From DASVXQ01 sp040414855 (GTDB lineage: Bacteria > Actinomycetota > CALGFH01), in NCBI GenBank assembly GCA_040414855.1, contig JBEDUQ010000304.1:1-64000 (forward strand): DNA of 64,000 nt, in the 5' to 3' direction. Position 1 is the first letter of the stretch, and the number at the start of each line of letters is the position of its first letter. The position numbers were made by a program, and so were the translations under genes. The notes under the pieces were generated by a model. It did no database searches, was not told the DNA's origin, and saw nothing but the letters and a program-made list of their open reading frames with translations. Shown piece after piece: positions 33,935 to 42,375 of the stretch.

Positions 33935-33950
33935 CTGGCGGAAACGCCGG
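33935..33950 (+). ncRNA. GNRA-capped hairpin in the kamA leader
   Basis: CTGGCG-GAAA-CGCCGG, a 6-bp stem closed by a GAAA tetraloop 18 bases before the start codon, within a GC-rich leader. It could be part of a structured regulatory RNA; no known riboswitch class was recognised. Confidence 0.3.
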
Positions 33951-33968
33951 CGCGTCGTGAGGTCGCAC

Positions 33969-35375
33969 ATGGGTAACACGTCGAATCCCGGTCCGTTCGC
34001 GCCCCGAGTCCCGCGGGCGCACGCCGTCGCCCAGCCGTTCCCCTACCCGCTCGAGCGCGAATGGGTCGAGCCCGACTGGCGCCGCCTGCCCGGCTACCGC
34101 GACGTCACCGAGGCCGAATGGGCCTCGGCACAGTGGCAGCGCGCCCACACGGTCAAGAACCTCAAGCAGCTCGGCGCCGCCCTCGGCGGCCTGCTCCCCG
34201 ACGACCTGCTCGCCTCGATCGAGCGGGACCAGGCGGAGCGGGCGACCATGTCGATGCTGCTGCCTCCGCAGATGCTCAACACCATGGACGAGCGGGACCT
34301 GTGGGCCGACCCGGTGCGCCGCTACATGCTCCCGGCCTTCGACGACCGCGACCCGGACTGGCCGAGCCACCCGCTGGCGACCCGCGACAGCCTCCACGAG
34401 GCCGACATGTGGGCGGTCGAGGGGCTCACCCACCGCTACCCGACCAAGGTGCTCGCCGAGGTGCTGGCCACCTGCCCGCAATACTGCGGCCACTGCACCC
34501 GCATGGACCTGGTCGGCAACTCGACGCCACAGGTCGACAAGTACAAGTTCCAGGTCAAGCAGACCAACCGCCACGACCAGATCCTCGACTATCTCCGCCG
34601 CACGCCGTCGGTGCGGGACGTGGTCGTGTCCGGCGGCGACGTCGCCAACCTCCCGATCCGGGTGCTCGAGGGCTTCGTGTCCCAGCTCCTGGACATCGAG
34701 AACATCCGCGATATCCGTCTGGCCACCAAGGGCCTGATGGGCATCCCGCAGCACTTCCTCCAGGACGAGGTCCTCCAGGGCCTGGACCGCCTCGCCCGCA
34801 AGGCCGCCGAGCGCGAGGTCGACCTGGCGATCCACACCCACGTCAACCACGCCAACCAGCTCACCCCCCTGGTCGGCAGGGCGGTCCGCAAGGTGCTCGA
34901 CATGGGCTTCCGCGACGTCCGCAACCAGGGCGTCCTGCTCCGCGGCGTCAACACCAGCCCGCACGCCCTGCTGGAGCTGTGCTTCACGCTGCTCGACCGC
35001 GCCAAGGTGATGCCGTACTACTTCTACATGTGCGACATGATCCCCAATTCCGAGCACTGGCGGATCTCGGTCGCCGAGGCGCAGGCGCTGCAGCACGCGA
35101 TCATGGGCTACCTGCCGGGCTTCGCCACCCCGCGGGTCGTCTGCGACGTGCCGTTCGTGGGCAAGCGCTGGATCCATCAGGTCGATTCGTACGACCGCGA
35201 GAAGGGCATCTCCTACTGGGCCAAGAACTACCGGACCGGCATCGAGTTCGACGACCCCGACGCCCTGGACCGCAGGTTCGAGTACTACGACCCGATCCAC
35301 TCGCTGCCTGAGGCCGGCAAGGAGTACTGGCGCCGCTTCCGGATCACCGACCCCTCGCCGGCGACGGTGACCTGA
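33969..35375 (+). CDS. kamA: KamA-family lysine 2,3-aminomutase (radical SAM)
   Basis: 468 residues, ATG at 33969 with GAGGT upstream. The radical-SAM cluster is CPQYCGHC (C169, C173, C176, CX3CX2C). VVVSGGDVANLP, the KamA-type AIHTHVNHANQLTPL and RNQGVLLRGVN follow. The enzyme class uses SAM and PLP to move the lysine alpha-amino group to beta, giving beta-lysine. The usual glycine-rich PLP-lysine loop is replaced by DVPFVGKRWIHQ, so this is a divergent branch. No beta-lysine acetyltransferase or lysine-fermentation gene is adjacent. Confidence 0.82.
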   Translation: MGNTSNPGPFAPRVPRAHAVAQPFPYPLEREWVEPDWRRLPGYRDVTEAEWASAQWQRAHTVKNLKQLGAALGGLLPDDLLASIERDQAERATMSMLLPPQMLNTMDERDLWADPVRRYMLPAFDDRDPDWPSHPLATRDSLHEADMWAVEGLTHRYPTKVLAEVLATCPQYCGHCTRMDLVGNSTPQVDKYKFQVKQTNRHDQILDYLRRTPSVRDVVVSGGDVANLPIRVLEGFVSQLLDIENIRDIRLATKGLMGIPQHFLQDEVLQGLDRLARKAAEREVDLAIHTHVNHANQLTPLVGRAVRKVLDMGFRDVRNQGVLLRGVNTSPHALLELCFTLLDRAKVMPYYFYMCDMIPNSEHWRISVAEAQALQHAIMGYLPGFATPRVVCDVPFVGKRWIHQVDSYDREKGISYWAKNYRTGIEFDDPDALDRRFEYYDPIHSLPEAGKEYWRRFRITDPSPATVT

Positions 35376-35405
35376 GCCAGCCGGGCGGCTGCCCGAGCGG
35401 GCCAG

Positions 35406-36770
35406 TCAGCCGCGCAGCAGCTCGGCGACCTGGAAGGCCAGCTCGAGCGCCTGGCTGGCGTTGAGGCGCGGGTCGCAGGCGGTCTCGTAGCGCAGGCTGA
35501 GGTGCCCGTCCTCGATCTCGTGGGCGCCGCCGAGGCACTCGGTCACGTCCTCGCCGGTCAGCTCGATGTGGATCCCGCCCGGGTGGGTGCCGAGCGAGCG
35601 GTGCACCGCGAAGAAGCTGGTCAGCTCGGCCATCACGTCGTCGAAGCGGCGCGTCTTGTGGCCCGACGGCCCGACGAAGGTGTTCCCGTGCATGGGATCG
35701 CACGCCCACACCACCGGGTGGCCGGCGTCGGCGACCGCGCTGATCAGCGGCGGCAGCATCCGCTCGACGTGCTTGGCGCCCATCCGCGCGATCAGCGTGA
35801 GCCGCCCGGGGACCCGCTGGGGGTCGAGCCGGTCGCACAGCGCCAGGGCCTCGGCGGGGGCAACGGTCGGGCCCAGCTTGAGGCCGATCGGGTTGCCGAC
35901 GCCGCTGAGGAACTCGACGTGCGCGCCGTCGAGCTGGCGGGTGCGCTCGCCGATCCACAGCAGGTGCGCGCTGGTGTCGTACCAGCCGCCGGTGAGGCTG
36001 TCCTGCCTGGTCATCGCCTGCTCGAAGCCGAGCAGCAGCGACTCGTGCGAGGTGTAGAAGTCGACTTGGTGCAGCGCGGGCGTCGAGGCGACCTCGACGC
36101 CGCAGGCGGTCATGAACGCGAGCGCCCGCTCGATGGCGCCGGCGGTGGCCTCGTAGCGCCGGCCCGCCGGGCTGCCCCAGACGAACTCCTGGTTCCAGGT
36201 GTGGACCTGGTGGAGGTCGGCGAAGCCTCCGGTCGTGAACGCCCGCAGCAGGTTCAGCGTGGCCGCCGACTGGTGGTAGGCGCGCAGCATCCGCTCGGGG
36301 TCCGGTCGCCGCGCCTCCGGCGTCGGCTCGACGCCGTTGACCATGTCGCCGCGGAAAGCCGGCAGCTCGACCCCGTCGACCAGCTCGGTCGGCAGGCTCC
36401 GCGGCTTGGCGAACTGCCCGGCGATGCGGCCGACCTTGACCACCGGCAGCCCGGAGCCGTAGGTCAGCACCACGGCCATCTGGAGGATGACCTTGAGCTT
36501 GTCGCGGATCGAATTGGCCGAGAACGCGTCGAACGACTCGGCGCAGTCGCCGGCCTGGAGCAGGAAGCCATGGCCCGAGGCGACCTTGGCGAGCCCGGCC
36601 TGGAGCGTGCGCGCCTCGCCGGCGAATACCAGCGGGGGCAGCTTGGCGACCTGGGCGAGCACCTCGTCGACCGCGGCCGGGTCCGGCCAGTCCGGCTGCT
36701 GGCCGGCCGGCAGCGTGCGCCAGCCGGTCGGAGACCAGCCATGGGGGACCTGGGCGGGAGCGTGCCGCAT
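35406..36770 (-). CDS. aroG: Class II DAHP synthase
   Basis: 454 residues from the ATG at 36770. The plant/mycobacterial (type II) form of 3-deoxy-7-phosphoheptulonate synthase joins phosphoenolpyruvate and erythrose-4-phosphate as the first shikimate step. Signature blocks are LLQAGDCAESFDAFSAN (metal Cys), TWNQEFVWGSPAGRRYE, SGVGNPIGLKLGPT and WACDPMHGNTF. The length matches mycobacterial AroG. It is divergent from an acyl-CoA synthetase over a 137-bp gap. Feedback sites cannot be judged by eye. Confidence 0.93.
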   Translation of the reverse strand: MRHAPAQVPHGWSPTGWRTLPAGQQPDWPDPAAVDEVLAQVAKLPPLVFAGEARTLQAGLAKVASGHGFLLQAGDCAESFDAFSANSIRDKLKVILQMAVVLTYGSGLPVVKVGRIAGQFAKPRSLPTELVDGVELPAFRGDMVNGVEPTPEARRPDPERMLRAYHQSAATLNLLRAFTTGGFADLHQVHTWNQEFVWGSPAGRRYEATAGAIERALAFMTACGVEVASTPALHQVDFYTSHESLLLGFEQAMTRQDSLTGGWYDTSAHLLWIGERTRQLDGAHVEFLSGVGNPIGLKLGPTVAPAEALALCDRLDPQRVPGRLTLIARMGAKHVERMLPPLISAVADAGHPVVWACDPMHGNTFVGPSGHKTRRFDDVMAELTSFFAVHRSLGTHPGGIHIELTGEDVTECLGGAHEIEDGHLSLRYETACDPRLNASQALELAFQVAELLRG

Positions 36771-36907
36771 CGCGCCATCGTGTCGGCTCGCGACCGATCC
36801 GGCAAGTCGATTTGGGAATCCGCCCAGCGCGGGGTCTTGCGTGCCGCCATCCGGGGGAGCCAGCATCGGGGATCAGTGGTCGCCCGAACAGAAAGAGGAG
36901 GCGTGCC

Positions 36908-38575
36908 ATGGCGTCGTCGGCGCTCTCATACCTCGACGGAGCCAGCCCGGTCCCGCTGCTGGGCGAGACCATCGGCGACAACCTCGACCGGACCGTCGCC
37001 GCGCACCCCGACCGTGACGCGCTGATCAGCGTCCACCAGAGCGTCAGGCAGACCTGGGCGCAGTTCCACGCCGCGGTCGAGGAGATCGCCCGGGGCCTGC
37101 TCGCGCTCGGCATCGAGCCGCGCGAACGGGTCGGGATCTGGTCCCCGAACAACGCCGAGTGGGTGACCCTCCAGTACGCCACCGCCAAGATCGGGGCGAT
37201 CCTGGTCAACATCAATCCGGCCTACCGGACCTCGGAGCTGGCCTACGCCCTGGCCCAGTCCGAGGTCTCCACCCTGGTGCTCGCGCCGCGCTTCCGCCAG
37301 GCCGACTACCTGGCGATGCTCGAGGAGGTCGCGGACCAGCTCCCGGGGCTGCGGCGGCGGATCGTGCTCGGCGACGAGGCCCCGGCCGGGGCGCTGCGCT
37401 GGAGCGACCTGCGCGAGGCCGCCGTCACGGTCGGCGGGGACGACCTGCGCGCGCGCCAGGCCGCCCTCCAGTTCGACGACCCCATCAACATCCAGTACAC
37501 CTCGGGCACCACCGGCTTCCCCAAGGGCGCCACCCTGTCGCACCACAACCTCCTCAACAACGGCTTCTTCATCGGCGAGGGCTGCCGCTACACCGAGCGG
37601 GACCGCGTCTGCATCCCGGTGCCGCTGTACCACTGCTTCGGCATGGTGCTCGGCAACCTGGCCTGCTCGACCCACGGCGCCGCGATCGTCTACCCCGGCG
37701 AGGCGTTCGACCCCGAGGCGACCCTGACCGCGGTCGAGCGGGAGCGCTGCACCGCCCTCTACGGCGTGCCGACCATGTTCATCGCCGAGCTGGAGCACCC
37801 GCGCTTCGCCGAGTTCGAGCTGTCGAGCCTGCGCACCGGCATCATGGCCGGCTCGCCGTGCCCGGTCGAGGTGATGAAGGCGGTCCAGACGGACATGCAC
37901 ATGCCCGAGGTGACGATCTGCTATGGGATGACCGAGACCAGCCCGGTGTCGTTCCAGACCGCGCCCGACGACCCGATCGACAAGCGCGTGGCCACCGTCG
38001 GGCGTGTCCATCCGCACGTCGAGGCCAAGGTCGTCGACCCCGACAACGGACGGGTCGTTCCGCCCGGCCAGCCTGGCGAGCTCTGCACCCGCGGCTACCT
38101 GGTGATGCTCGGCTACTGGGGCAACCAGGAGGCGACCGCCGAGGCGATCGACCAGGCCCGCTGGATGCACACCGGCGACCTCGCCACGATCGACGAGGAC
38201 GGCTACGCCAACATCGTCGGGCGCATCAAGGACATGGTCATCAGGGGCGGCGAGAACGTCTACCCGCGCGAGGTCGAGGAGTTCCTCTACCAGCATCCGG
38301 CCGTCAGCGACGTGCAGGTGATCGGCGTCCCCGACGCCAGGTACGGCGAGGAGCTGTGCGCCTGGATCCGGCTCAGGGAGGGCCAGACCGTCGACGGCGA
38401 CGAGCTGCGCGAGTGGTGCCGCGGCAAGATCGCCAGCTTCAAGATCCCGCGCTACTGGCGCTTCGTCGACGGCTTCCCGATGACCGTCACCGGCAAGGTC
38501 CAGAAGTTCAAGATGCGCGAGACCTCCATCGCCGAATTGGGCCTGGAAGCCGCGGGCAGCATCGAGACCGCCTGA
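36908..38575 (+). CDS. AMP-binding acyl-CoA synthetase (FadD-like)
   Basis: 555 residues, ATG at 36908 behind GAGGAGG. It is an ANL-superfamily enzyme with P-loop YTSGTTGFPKGATLSHHN, YGMTETSPV, the hinge/ATP motif MHTGDLATIDEDGY...GRIKDMVIRGGENVYPREVEEF, and the catalytic lysine near the end (PMTVTGKVQKFKMRE). Overall it fits medium- or short-chain fatty acid-CoA ligases of the FadD35-like group. It ends at a strong GC-rich terminator shared with the convergent CHRD gene. Confidence 0.88.
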   Translation: MASSALSYLDGASPVPLLGETIGDNLDRTVAAHPDRDALISVHQSVRQTWAQFHAAVEEIARGLLALGIEPRERVGIWSPNNAEWVTLQYATAKIGAILVNINPAYRTSELAYALAQSEVSTLVLAPRFRQADYLAMLEEVADQLPGLRRRIVLGDEAPAGALRWSDLREAAVTVGGDDLRARQAALQFDDPINIQYTSGTTGFPKGATLSHHNLLNNGFFIGEGCRYTERDRVCIPVPLYHCFGMVLGNLACSTHGAAIVYPGEAFDPEATLTAVERERCTALYGVPTMFIAELEHPRFAEFELSSLRTGIMAGSPCPVEVMKAVQTDMHMPEVTICYGMTETSPVSFQTAPDDPIDKRVATVGRVHPHVEAKVVDPDNGRVVPPGQPGELCTRGYLVMLGYWGNQEATAEAIDQARWMHTGDLATIDEDGYANIVGRIKDMVIRGGENVYPREVEEFLYQHPAVSDVQVIGVPDARYGEELCAWIRLREGQTVDGDELREWCRGKIASFKIPRYWRFVDGFPMTVTGKVQKFKMRETSIAELGLEAAGSIETA

Positions 38576-38620
38576 GCGGCGTCGGCTGCACCGGGTGCTT
38601 CGGGTGGCCAGCCCCGGGAA

Positions 38621-38661
38621 GGGGAAGGCCCGGCAGGGAGCCGACCCGCCAGGCCTTCCCC
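38621..38661. terminator. Bidirectional hairpin terminator
   Basis: GGGGAAGGCC (38621-38630) pairs perfectly with GGCCTTCCCC (38652-38661), and an inner GGC/GCC extends the structure. It lies between the convergent acyl-CoA synthetase and CHRD genes. There is no U-run, as is common in this phylum. Confidence 0.65.
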
Positions 38662-38707
38662 TCCCCTCACGGCTGGGCGACCGGTTGACGGGAGCGTCGC
38701 GCCTTGC

Positions 38708-39562
38708 TCAGCGGTGGAGCTGTCCGCGCATCGCCCCGGCTGGGAACTCGGCGTTGTGGATGTTGGTGTAGAAGCCGTTCGGCGCTGTGTGGATCTGGCG
38801 GACCAGGGCGCGATCCACGCCGGCGGTGCAGCCGGAGACGCTGTCGAGCGTCGAGGGCAACCCGTTCGGCGCCTCGAAGAAGGGGACCACGATCGGACCG
38901 TTGACGCCGGCCGGTCCCTGGTGGATGTGGCCCCTGGTGGGCGTTGCGATGTTGGTCCAGGTCGCCGACCAGCAGACCCTGCTGCCCACGGCGGTGACGG
39001 CGCCGGTGCCGCTGCCGTCGGGATCGGCGGGCGGGACCTCGTTGGCGCCGACCATGGTCGAGCGGAGCTGGCTCGGCACCTGCGGGGTCACCGGGAACGG
39101 CCGGAGCTGCCCGCGCATGGCGCCGGCCGGGAACTCGGCGTTGTGCACGTTCACGTAGAACTGGCCGGGATGGCCGCGGATCTCGTCGATCAGGTCCTGG
39201 CCGCCGGTCACGCAGCCGTGGGCGGAGCTGATCGGCGCCGGCACCTCACCCTCGAAGAAAGGCAGGACGATAGGGCCGTTGACGCCGGCCGCGCCCTGGT
39301 GGATGTGGGCGCGCATTGGCGCGTTGAGGTTGTGCCAGGTGACTGTGAAGCACGTCTGGGTCCCGTCGAAGCGGACGAAGGCGGTTCCGAAGGCATCGGC
39401 GTCGCCGGGCGGGACCTCGTTGCGGCCCAGCATGACGGCCATGAAGCTCACCGGCCTCGAACCCGCGCTGGCCACGCCGGGGGCGGCCAGGATCAGCAGT
39501 CCGAGCAAGAGCGCGACGGCCGCTGCGATGGCGAGCGAACGACGCTGCACGGCTTGATGCAT
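38708..39562 (-). CDS. Secreted protein with two CHRD domains
   Basis: 284 residues. A signal peptide with a long hydrophobic core ends near VASAGS. Two tandem CHRD domains (about 36-155 and 163-284) repeat the pattern GxNEVPPxDxD...CxxxTWxN...HIHQGxAGVNGPIV.PFFE...GxFYxNxHNAEFPAGAMRGQL. CHRD was defined in chordin and is widespread in bacterial extracellular proteins, where its function is unknown. The near identity of blocks such as the C-terminal NAEFPAGAMRGQL points to an internal duplication. Confidence 0.85.
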   Translation of the reverse strand: MHQAVQRRSLAIAAAVALLLGLLILAAPGVASAGSRPVSFMAVMLGRNEVPPGDADAFGTAFVRFDGTQTCFTVTWHNLNAPMRAHIHQGAAGVNGPIVLPFFEGEVPAPISSAHGCVTGGQDLIDEIRGHPGQFYVNVHNAEFPAGAMRGQLRPFPVTPQVPSQLRSTMVGANEVPPADPDGSGTGAVTAVGSRVCWSATWTNIATPTRGHIHQGPAGVNGPIVVPFFEAPNGLPSTLDSVSGCTAGVDRALVRQIHTAPNGFYTNIHNAEFPAGAMRGQLHR

Positions 39563-39675
39563 GCACCCTCTCCTTTCGTCGATTGCGACGATACCCCATC
39601 AACCTGACACAAGCCCCGGCGCTTCCATGGGAGCGGAAAGCAGTCCGGATCGTCGGTACCGTCAGGCATCGCTGC

Positions 39676-39681
39676 TACAGT
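39676..39681 (+). promoter_or_regulatory. -10 element TACAGT, leaderless start of endonuclease IV
   Basis: TACAGT ends seven bases before the ATG at 39689, with no ribosome site between. Likely leaderless. Confidence 0.4.
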
Positions 39682-39688
39682 CCGGGGC

Positions 39689-40465
39689 ATGGCCAAGCTC
39701 GGAGTTCACATCGACGGCTTCGAGGGCGAGCCGCCCGTCGAAGGGGCGGTCGCTCGCGGCGCCGACTGCGTCCAGTTCTTCATCAGCGACCCGCAGGGCT
39801 GGAAGGTCCCGCCGCCCGGCCCCGACGCGGCCGACCTGGCCGCGACCAAGCTCACCAAATACGTGCACGCGCCGTACACCATCAACCTGGCATCGGCGAA
39901 CAACCGGATCCGGATCCCATCGCGCAAGATCCTCGCGGACACCTGCAGGGTGGCGGTCGCGGTCGGCGCCGAGGCGGTGATCGTCCACGGCGGCTACGTC
40001 TCCAGCGCCGGCGACGAGGAGCAGGGCTTCCTGCGCTGGCGCAAGGCGCTGGAGCAGCTCGACACCCCGATCCAGCTGCTTCTCGAGAACACCGCCGGCG
40101 GCGACCACGCCATGGCCAGGCATCTCGACACCATCGCCAGGCTCTGGGACCACGTCGGCGACCTCGGCCTGGGGTTCTGCATCGACACCTGCCACGCCCA
40201 CGCGGCCGGCGAGGGCCTGGACGGCGTGGTCGGCCGCATCAAGGCGATCACCGGCCGGGTCGACCTGATCCACGCCAACGACTCCAGGGACCCCGCCGGC
40301 TCCGGGCGGGACCGGCACGAGAGCATCGGCAAGGGCCAGATCGGCGTGGATCCGATCGCCGCCGTGATCAGCGAGGCCGGCGTCCCGGCCATCTGCGAGA
40401 CGCCGGGCGGGGTCGACCGGCACCGCGAGGATCTCGAGGCGCTCCGCTCGCACGTCAAAGGCTGA
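39689..40465 (+). CDS. nfo: Endonuclease IV-family AP endonuclease
   Basis: 258 residues, TIM-barrel AP endonuclease 2. Zinc-site segments are KLGVHIDG, YVHAPYTINLAS, IVHGGYVSS, LLLENTAGG, GFCIDTCHAHAAG and LIHANDSRDPAGSGRDRHESIGKGQIG (positions about 205-230), ending AICETPGG. It incises DNA at abasic sites and oxidised bases. A TACAGT element seven bases upstream suggests a leaderless mRNA. The length is slightly short for the family, but all metal ligand blocks are present. Confidence 0.88.
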   Translation: MAKLGVHIDGFEGEPPVEGAVARGADCVQFFISDPQGWKVPPPGPDAADLAATKLTKYVHAPYTINLASANNRIRIPSRKILADTCRVAVAVGAEAVIVHGGYVSSAGDEEQGFLRWRKALEQLDTPIQLLLENTAGGDHAMARHLDTIARLWDHVGDLGLGFCIDTCHAHAAGEGLDGVVGRIKAITGRVDLIHANDSRDPAGSGRDRHESIGKGQIGVDPIAAVISEAGVPAICETPGGVDRHREDLEALRSHVKG

Positions 40466-40544
40466 GCCGGCTCGCGGTTCCGGCTATCCTTTCGCCACAA
40501 TCCGCGCACGCTCGCGGTCGCGACGCCGTCCGGTGGAGGAGCCG

Positions 40545-40772
40545 ATGCCAGCCAAGCAGGACACCAATCCCACCAAAGCTGCCCTGGAGGCTGCCGTCCT
40601 CGACCTCACCGACGACGAGATCGTCGATGCCCTGCTGCGGCGGCCGCGCAACGACATCAAGGACGCCTTCGACGCCCGCAAGGACTACACCTGGGCGGGG
40701 GAGGCCAGGCGCAACATCCTCGTCTCGCTCGCCAAGCGGCTGGAGTCCGGCCGCAAGCCCACCAAGAGCTAG
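40545..40772 (+). CDS. Small hypothetical protein (75 aa)
   Basis: ATG at 40545 with GGAGGAG upstream. Charged and helical; segments LTDDEIVDALLRRPRNDIKDAF and ARKDYTWAGEARRNILVSLAKRLESG have the look of a compact folded helical domain. No family is recognised. A TATCCT element lies about 56 bases before the start. Confidence 0.6.
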   Translation: MPAKQDTNPTKAALEAAVLDLTDDEIVDALLRRPRNDIKDAFDARKDYTWAGEARRNILVSLAKRLESGRKPTKS

Positions 40773-40788
40773 GTCCGGGGCTCCCGGG

Positions 40789-41067
40789 TCAGCCGGCCGC
40801 GGCCTCGGGAGGGTCGGAGACGCCGAGCGGCTGGGGCCGGCGCGGCCGCGCGTTGTCGGCCGCGGGGTGCTCGACCAGGGCGACCACCCGGCTGGCCAGG
40901 AAGCGGGCGGTGCGGACCGGCTGGCCCGTGCGCGTGACCTCGACGACCTCGATGAGGTTGCGGCGCGTGTTCACCTCGACCCGGCGCCCGTCCCGGGTCG
41001 CGACGATGTCGAACCCGCGCACCTCGTGCCCGGTGTCCACCAGCACCTCGACCCGATCTCCCCGCAT
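40789..41067 (-). CDS. Small hypothetical protein (92 aa)
   Basis: No recognised family. The first 60 residues are beta-rich (DRVEVLVDTGHEVRGFDIVATRDGRR and EVNTRRNLIEVVEVTRTGQP) and could be a small barrel. The tail is Pro/Ala-rich. TACTCT on the minus strand (41079-41074) ends six bases before the ATG, suggesting a leaderless mRNA. It lies just upstream of the mycothiol ligase gene's 3' end and reads in the same direction, 23 bases away. Confidence 0.5.
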   Translation of the reverse strand: MRGDRVEVLVDTGHEVRGFDIVATRDGRRVEVNTRRNLIEVVEVTRTGQPVRTARFLASRVVALVEHPAADNARPRRPQPLGVSDPPEAAAG

Positions 41068-41090
41068 ACCCGCAGAGTAGCGCGCCAGGG

Positions 41091-42323
41091 CTACAGGTCC
41101 ACCCCCAGGATCGCCGCCGCCCTCGCGACCGCCTCCCCGTCGTGCCTGGCCGCCAATTCATCGACGGCGGCGAGCGCGGCCGGGGTGTCCAGGTCATTGG
41201 CGAGGGCGGCGTCGACAGAGTCGGGGGCCGGCGCGCCTTGCACACCCGCGGCGTGGCCACCCTGGGCCCCGGGACCGCGTTGGGCGCCGGGACCGCCCGG
41301 GGCGCCGGGACCGCTCTCCCCCAGACCTCCCGCGGCGCGTCGCCAGGCCTCGAGGCGCTCGGTGGCGACCTTCAGCTCGTCGGCGTCGAACTCCCAGGCC
41401 GACCGGTAGTGGTGGGCCAGCAGCGACAGCCGCACGGCGGCCGGCTCGTGGTCGCGGATCAGCTCCCGGGTGAACACCAGGTTCCCGAGCGACTTCGACA
41501 TCTTCTCGCCCTGGTAGCGGACCATGCCGGTGTGCAGCCAGCGCCGCACGAACGGCACCCCGTTGGCGGACTCTGACTGCGCCCGCTCGGACTCGTGGTG
41601 CGGGTAGAGCAGGTCCGCGCCGCCGCCGTGCAGGTCGAGCGTGGCCCCCAGGTAGCGGCGGCTCATCGCCGAGCACTCGAGGTGCCAGCCGGGCCGCCCG
41701 AGTCCCCACGGGCTCTCCCAGGCCGGCTCCCCCGGCGTGCTCGGCTGCCAGACCACGAAGTCGAGCGGGTGACGCTTGCGCGGGTCGTCCGGATCGCCGC
41801 CCCGCTCCGCCAGCAGCTCCCGCTGCTCGGCCTCGTCGAGCGCCGACAGCTCGCCGAAGCCCTGGTAGGTGGTCACGTCGAAGAACAGCGTCCCGTCGAC
41901 CTCATAGACGTGCCCGGTGGCCTCCAGCATCGACGCCAGCTCGATCATCGAGGCGATCTCCTCGGTGGCCTTCGGAAAGAAGGTCGGGCGCTCGATGTTC
42001 AGCGCGTCCATGTCGTGGAGGAACGCCGCGGTCTCGCGCCGGCCCAGCTCAAGGTAGTCCTCGCCGTTGCGAGCCGCGCGGCGGAGCACGTCGTCGTCGA
42101 CGTCGGTGACGTTCTGGGCGTAGACGACCTCGTGGCCGCGGCTCCGCAGGAAGCGGATCAGGGTGTCGAAGGCCGAGTAGGTGAAGGCGTGCCCGATGTG
42201 GGCCGCGTCGTACGGGGTGATGCCGCAGACATACAGGGTGACGCGCTCGCCCAGCTCCAGCGGAGCCTCGCCGTCGGGGGGACCGTTGAGCACGAGCGGG
42301 CGATGGGCAAGGTCGTCGGTCAT
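41091..42323 (-). CDS. mshC: Mycothiol ligase MshC (cysteinyl-tRNA-synthetase paralogue)
   Basis: 410 residues. The N-terminal block TLYVCGITPYDAAHIGHAFTY has the CGITPYD and HIGHA variants that distinguish MshC from cysteinyl-tRNA synthetase (CGPTVYD, HIGNAR). QNVTDVDDDVLRRA, GWHLECSAMS (zinc Cys) and GEKMSKSLGNLVF follow. There is no C-terminal anticodon-binding domain. It joins cysteine to GlcN-inositol in mycothiol synthesis. A Gly/Pro/Gln repeat (PGAPGGPGAQRGPGAQGG) interrupts the C-terminal helical region. A misread CysRS paralogue is less likely. Confidence 0.8.
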   Translation of the reverse strand: MTDDLAHRPLVLNGPPDGEAPLELGERVTLYVCGITPYDAAHIGHAFTYSAFDTLIRFLRSRGHEVVYAQNVTDVDDDVLRRAARNGEDYLELGRRETAAFLHDMDALNIERPTFFPKATEEIASMIELASMLEATGHVYEVDGTLFFDVTTYQGFGELSALDEAEQRELLAERGGDPDDPRKRHPLDFVVWQPSTPGEPAWESPWGLGRPGWHLECSAMSRRYLGATLDLHGGGADLLYPHHESERAQSESANGVPFVRRWLHTGMVRYQGEKMSKSLGNLVFTRELIRDHEPAAVRLSLLAHHYRSAWEFDADELKVATERLEAWRRAAGGLGESGPGAPGGPGAQRGPGAQGGHAAGVQGAPAPDSVDAALANDLDTPAALAAVDELAARHDGEAVARAAAILGVDL

Positions 42324-42362
42324 GTCCTGGATGGTAGCGGCCCCCAGCCCGCGTTGCCCTGC

Positions 42363-42368
42363 TACGCT
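42363..42368 (+). promoter_or_regulatory. -10 element TACGCT, leaderless start of the amidohydrolase
   Basis: TACGCT ends seven bases before the ATG at 42376 without a ribosome site. Likely leaderless. Confidence 0.4.
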
Positions 42369-42375
42369 CCGCCGC

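Noticed and set aside
41091..42323. Cysteinyl-tRNA synthetase
   Set aside because: The CGITPYD and HIGHA variants and the missing anticodon-binding domain favour the mycothiol ligase MshC.
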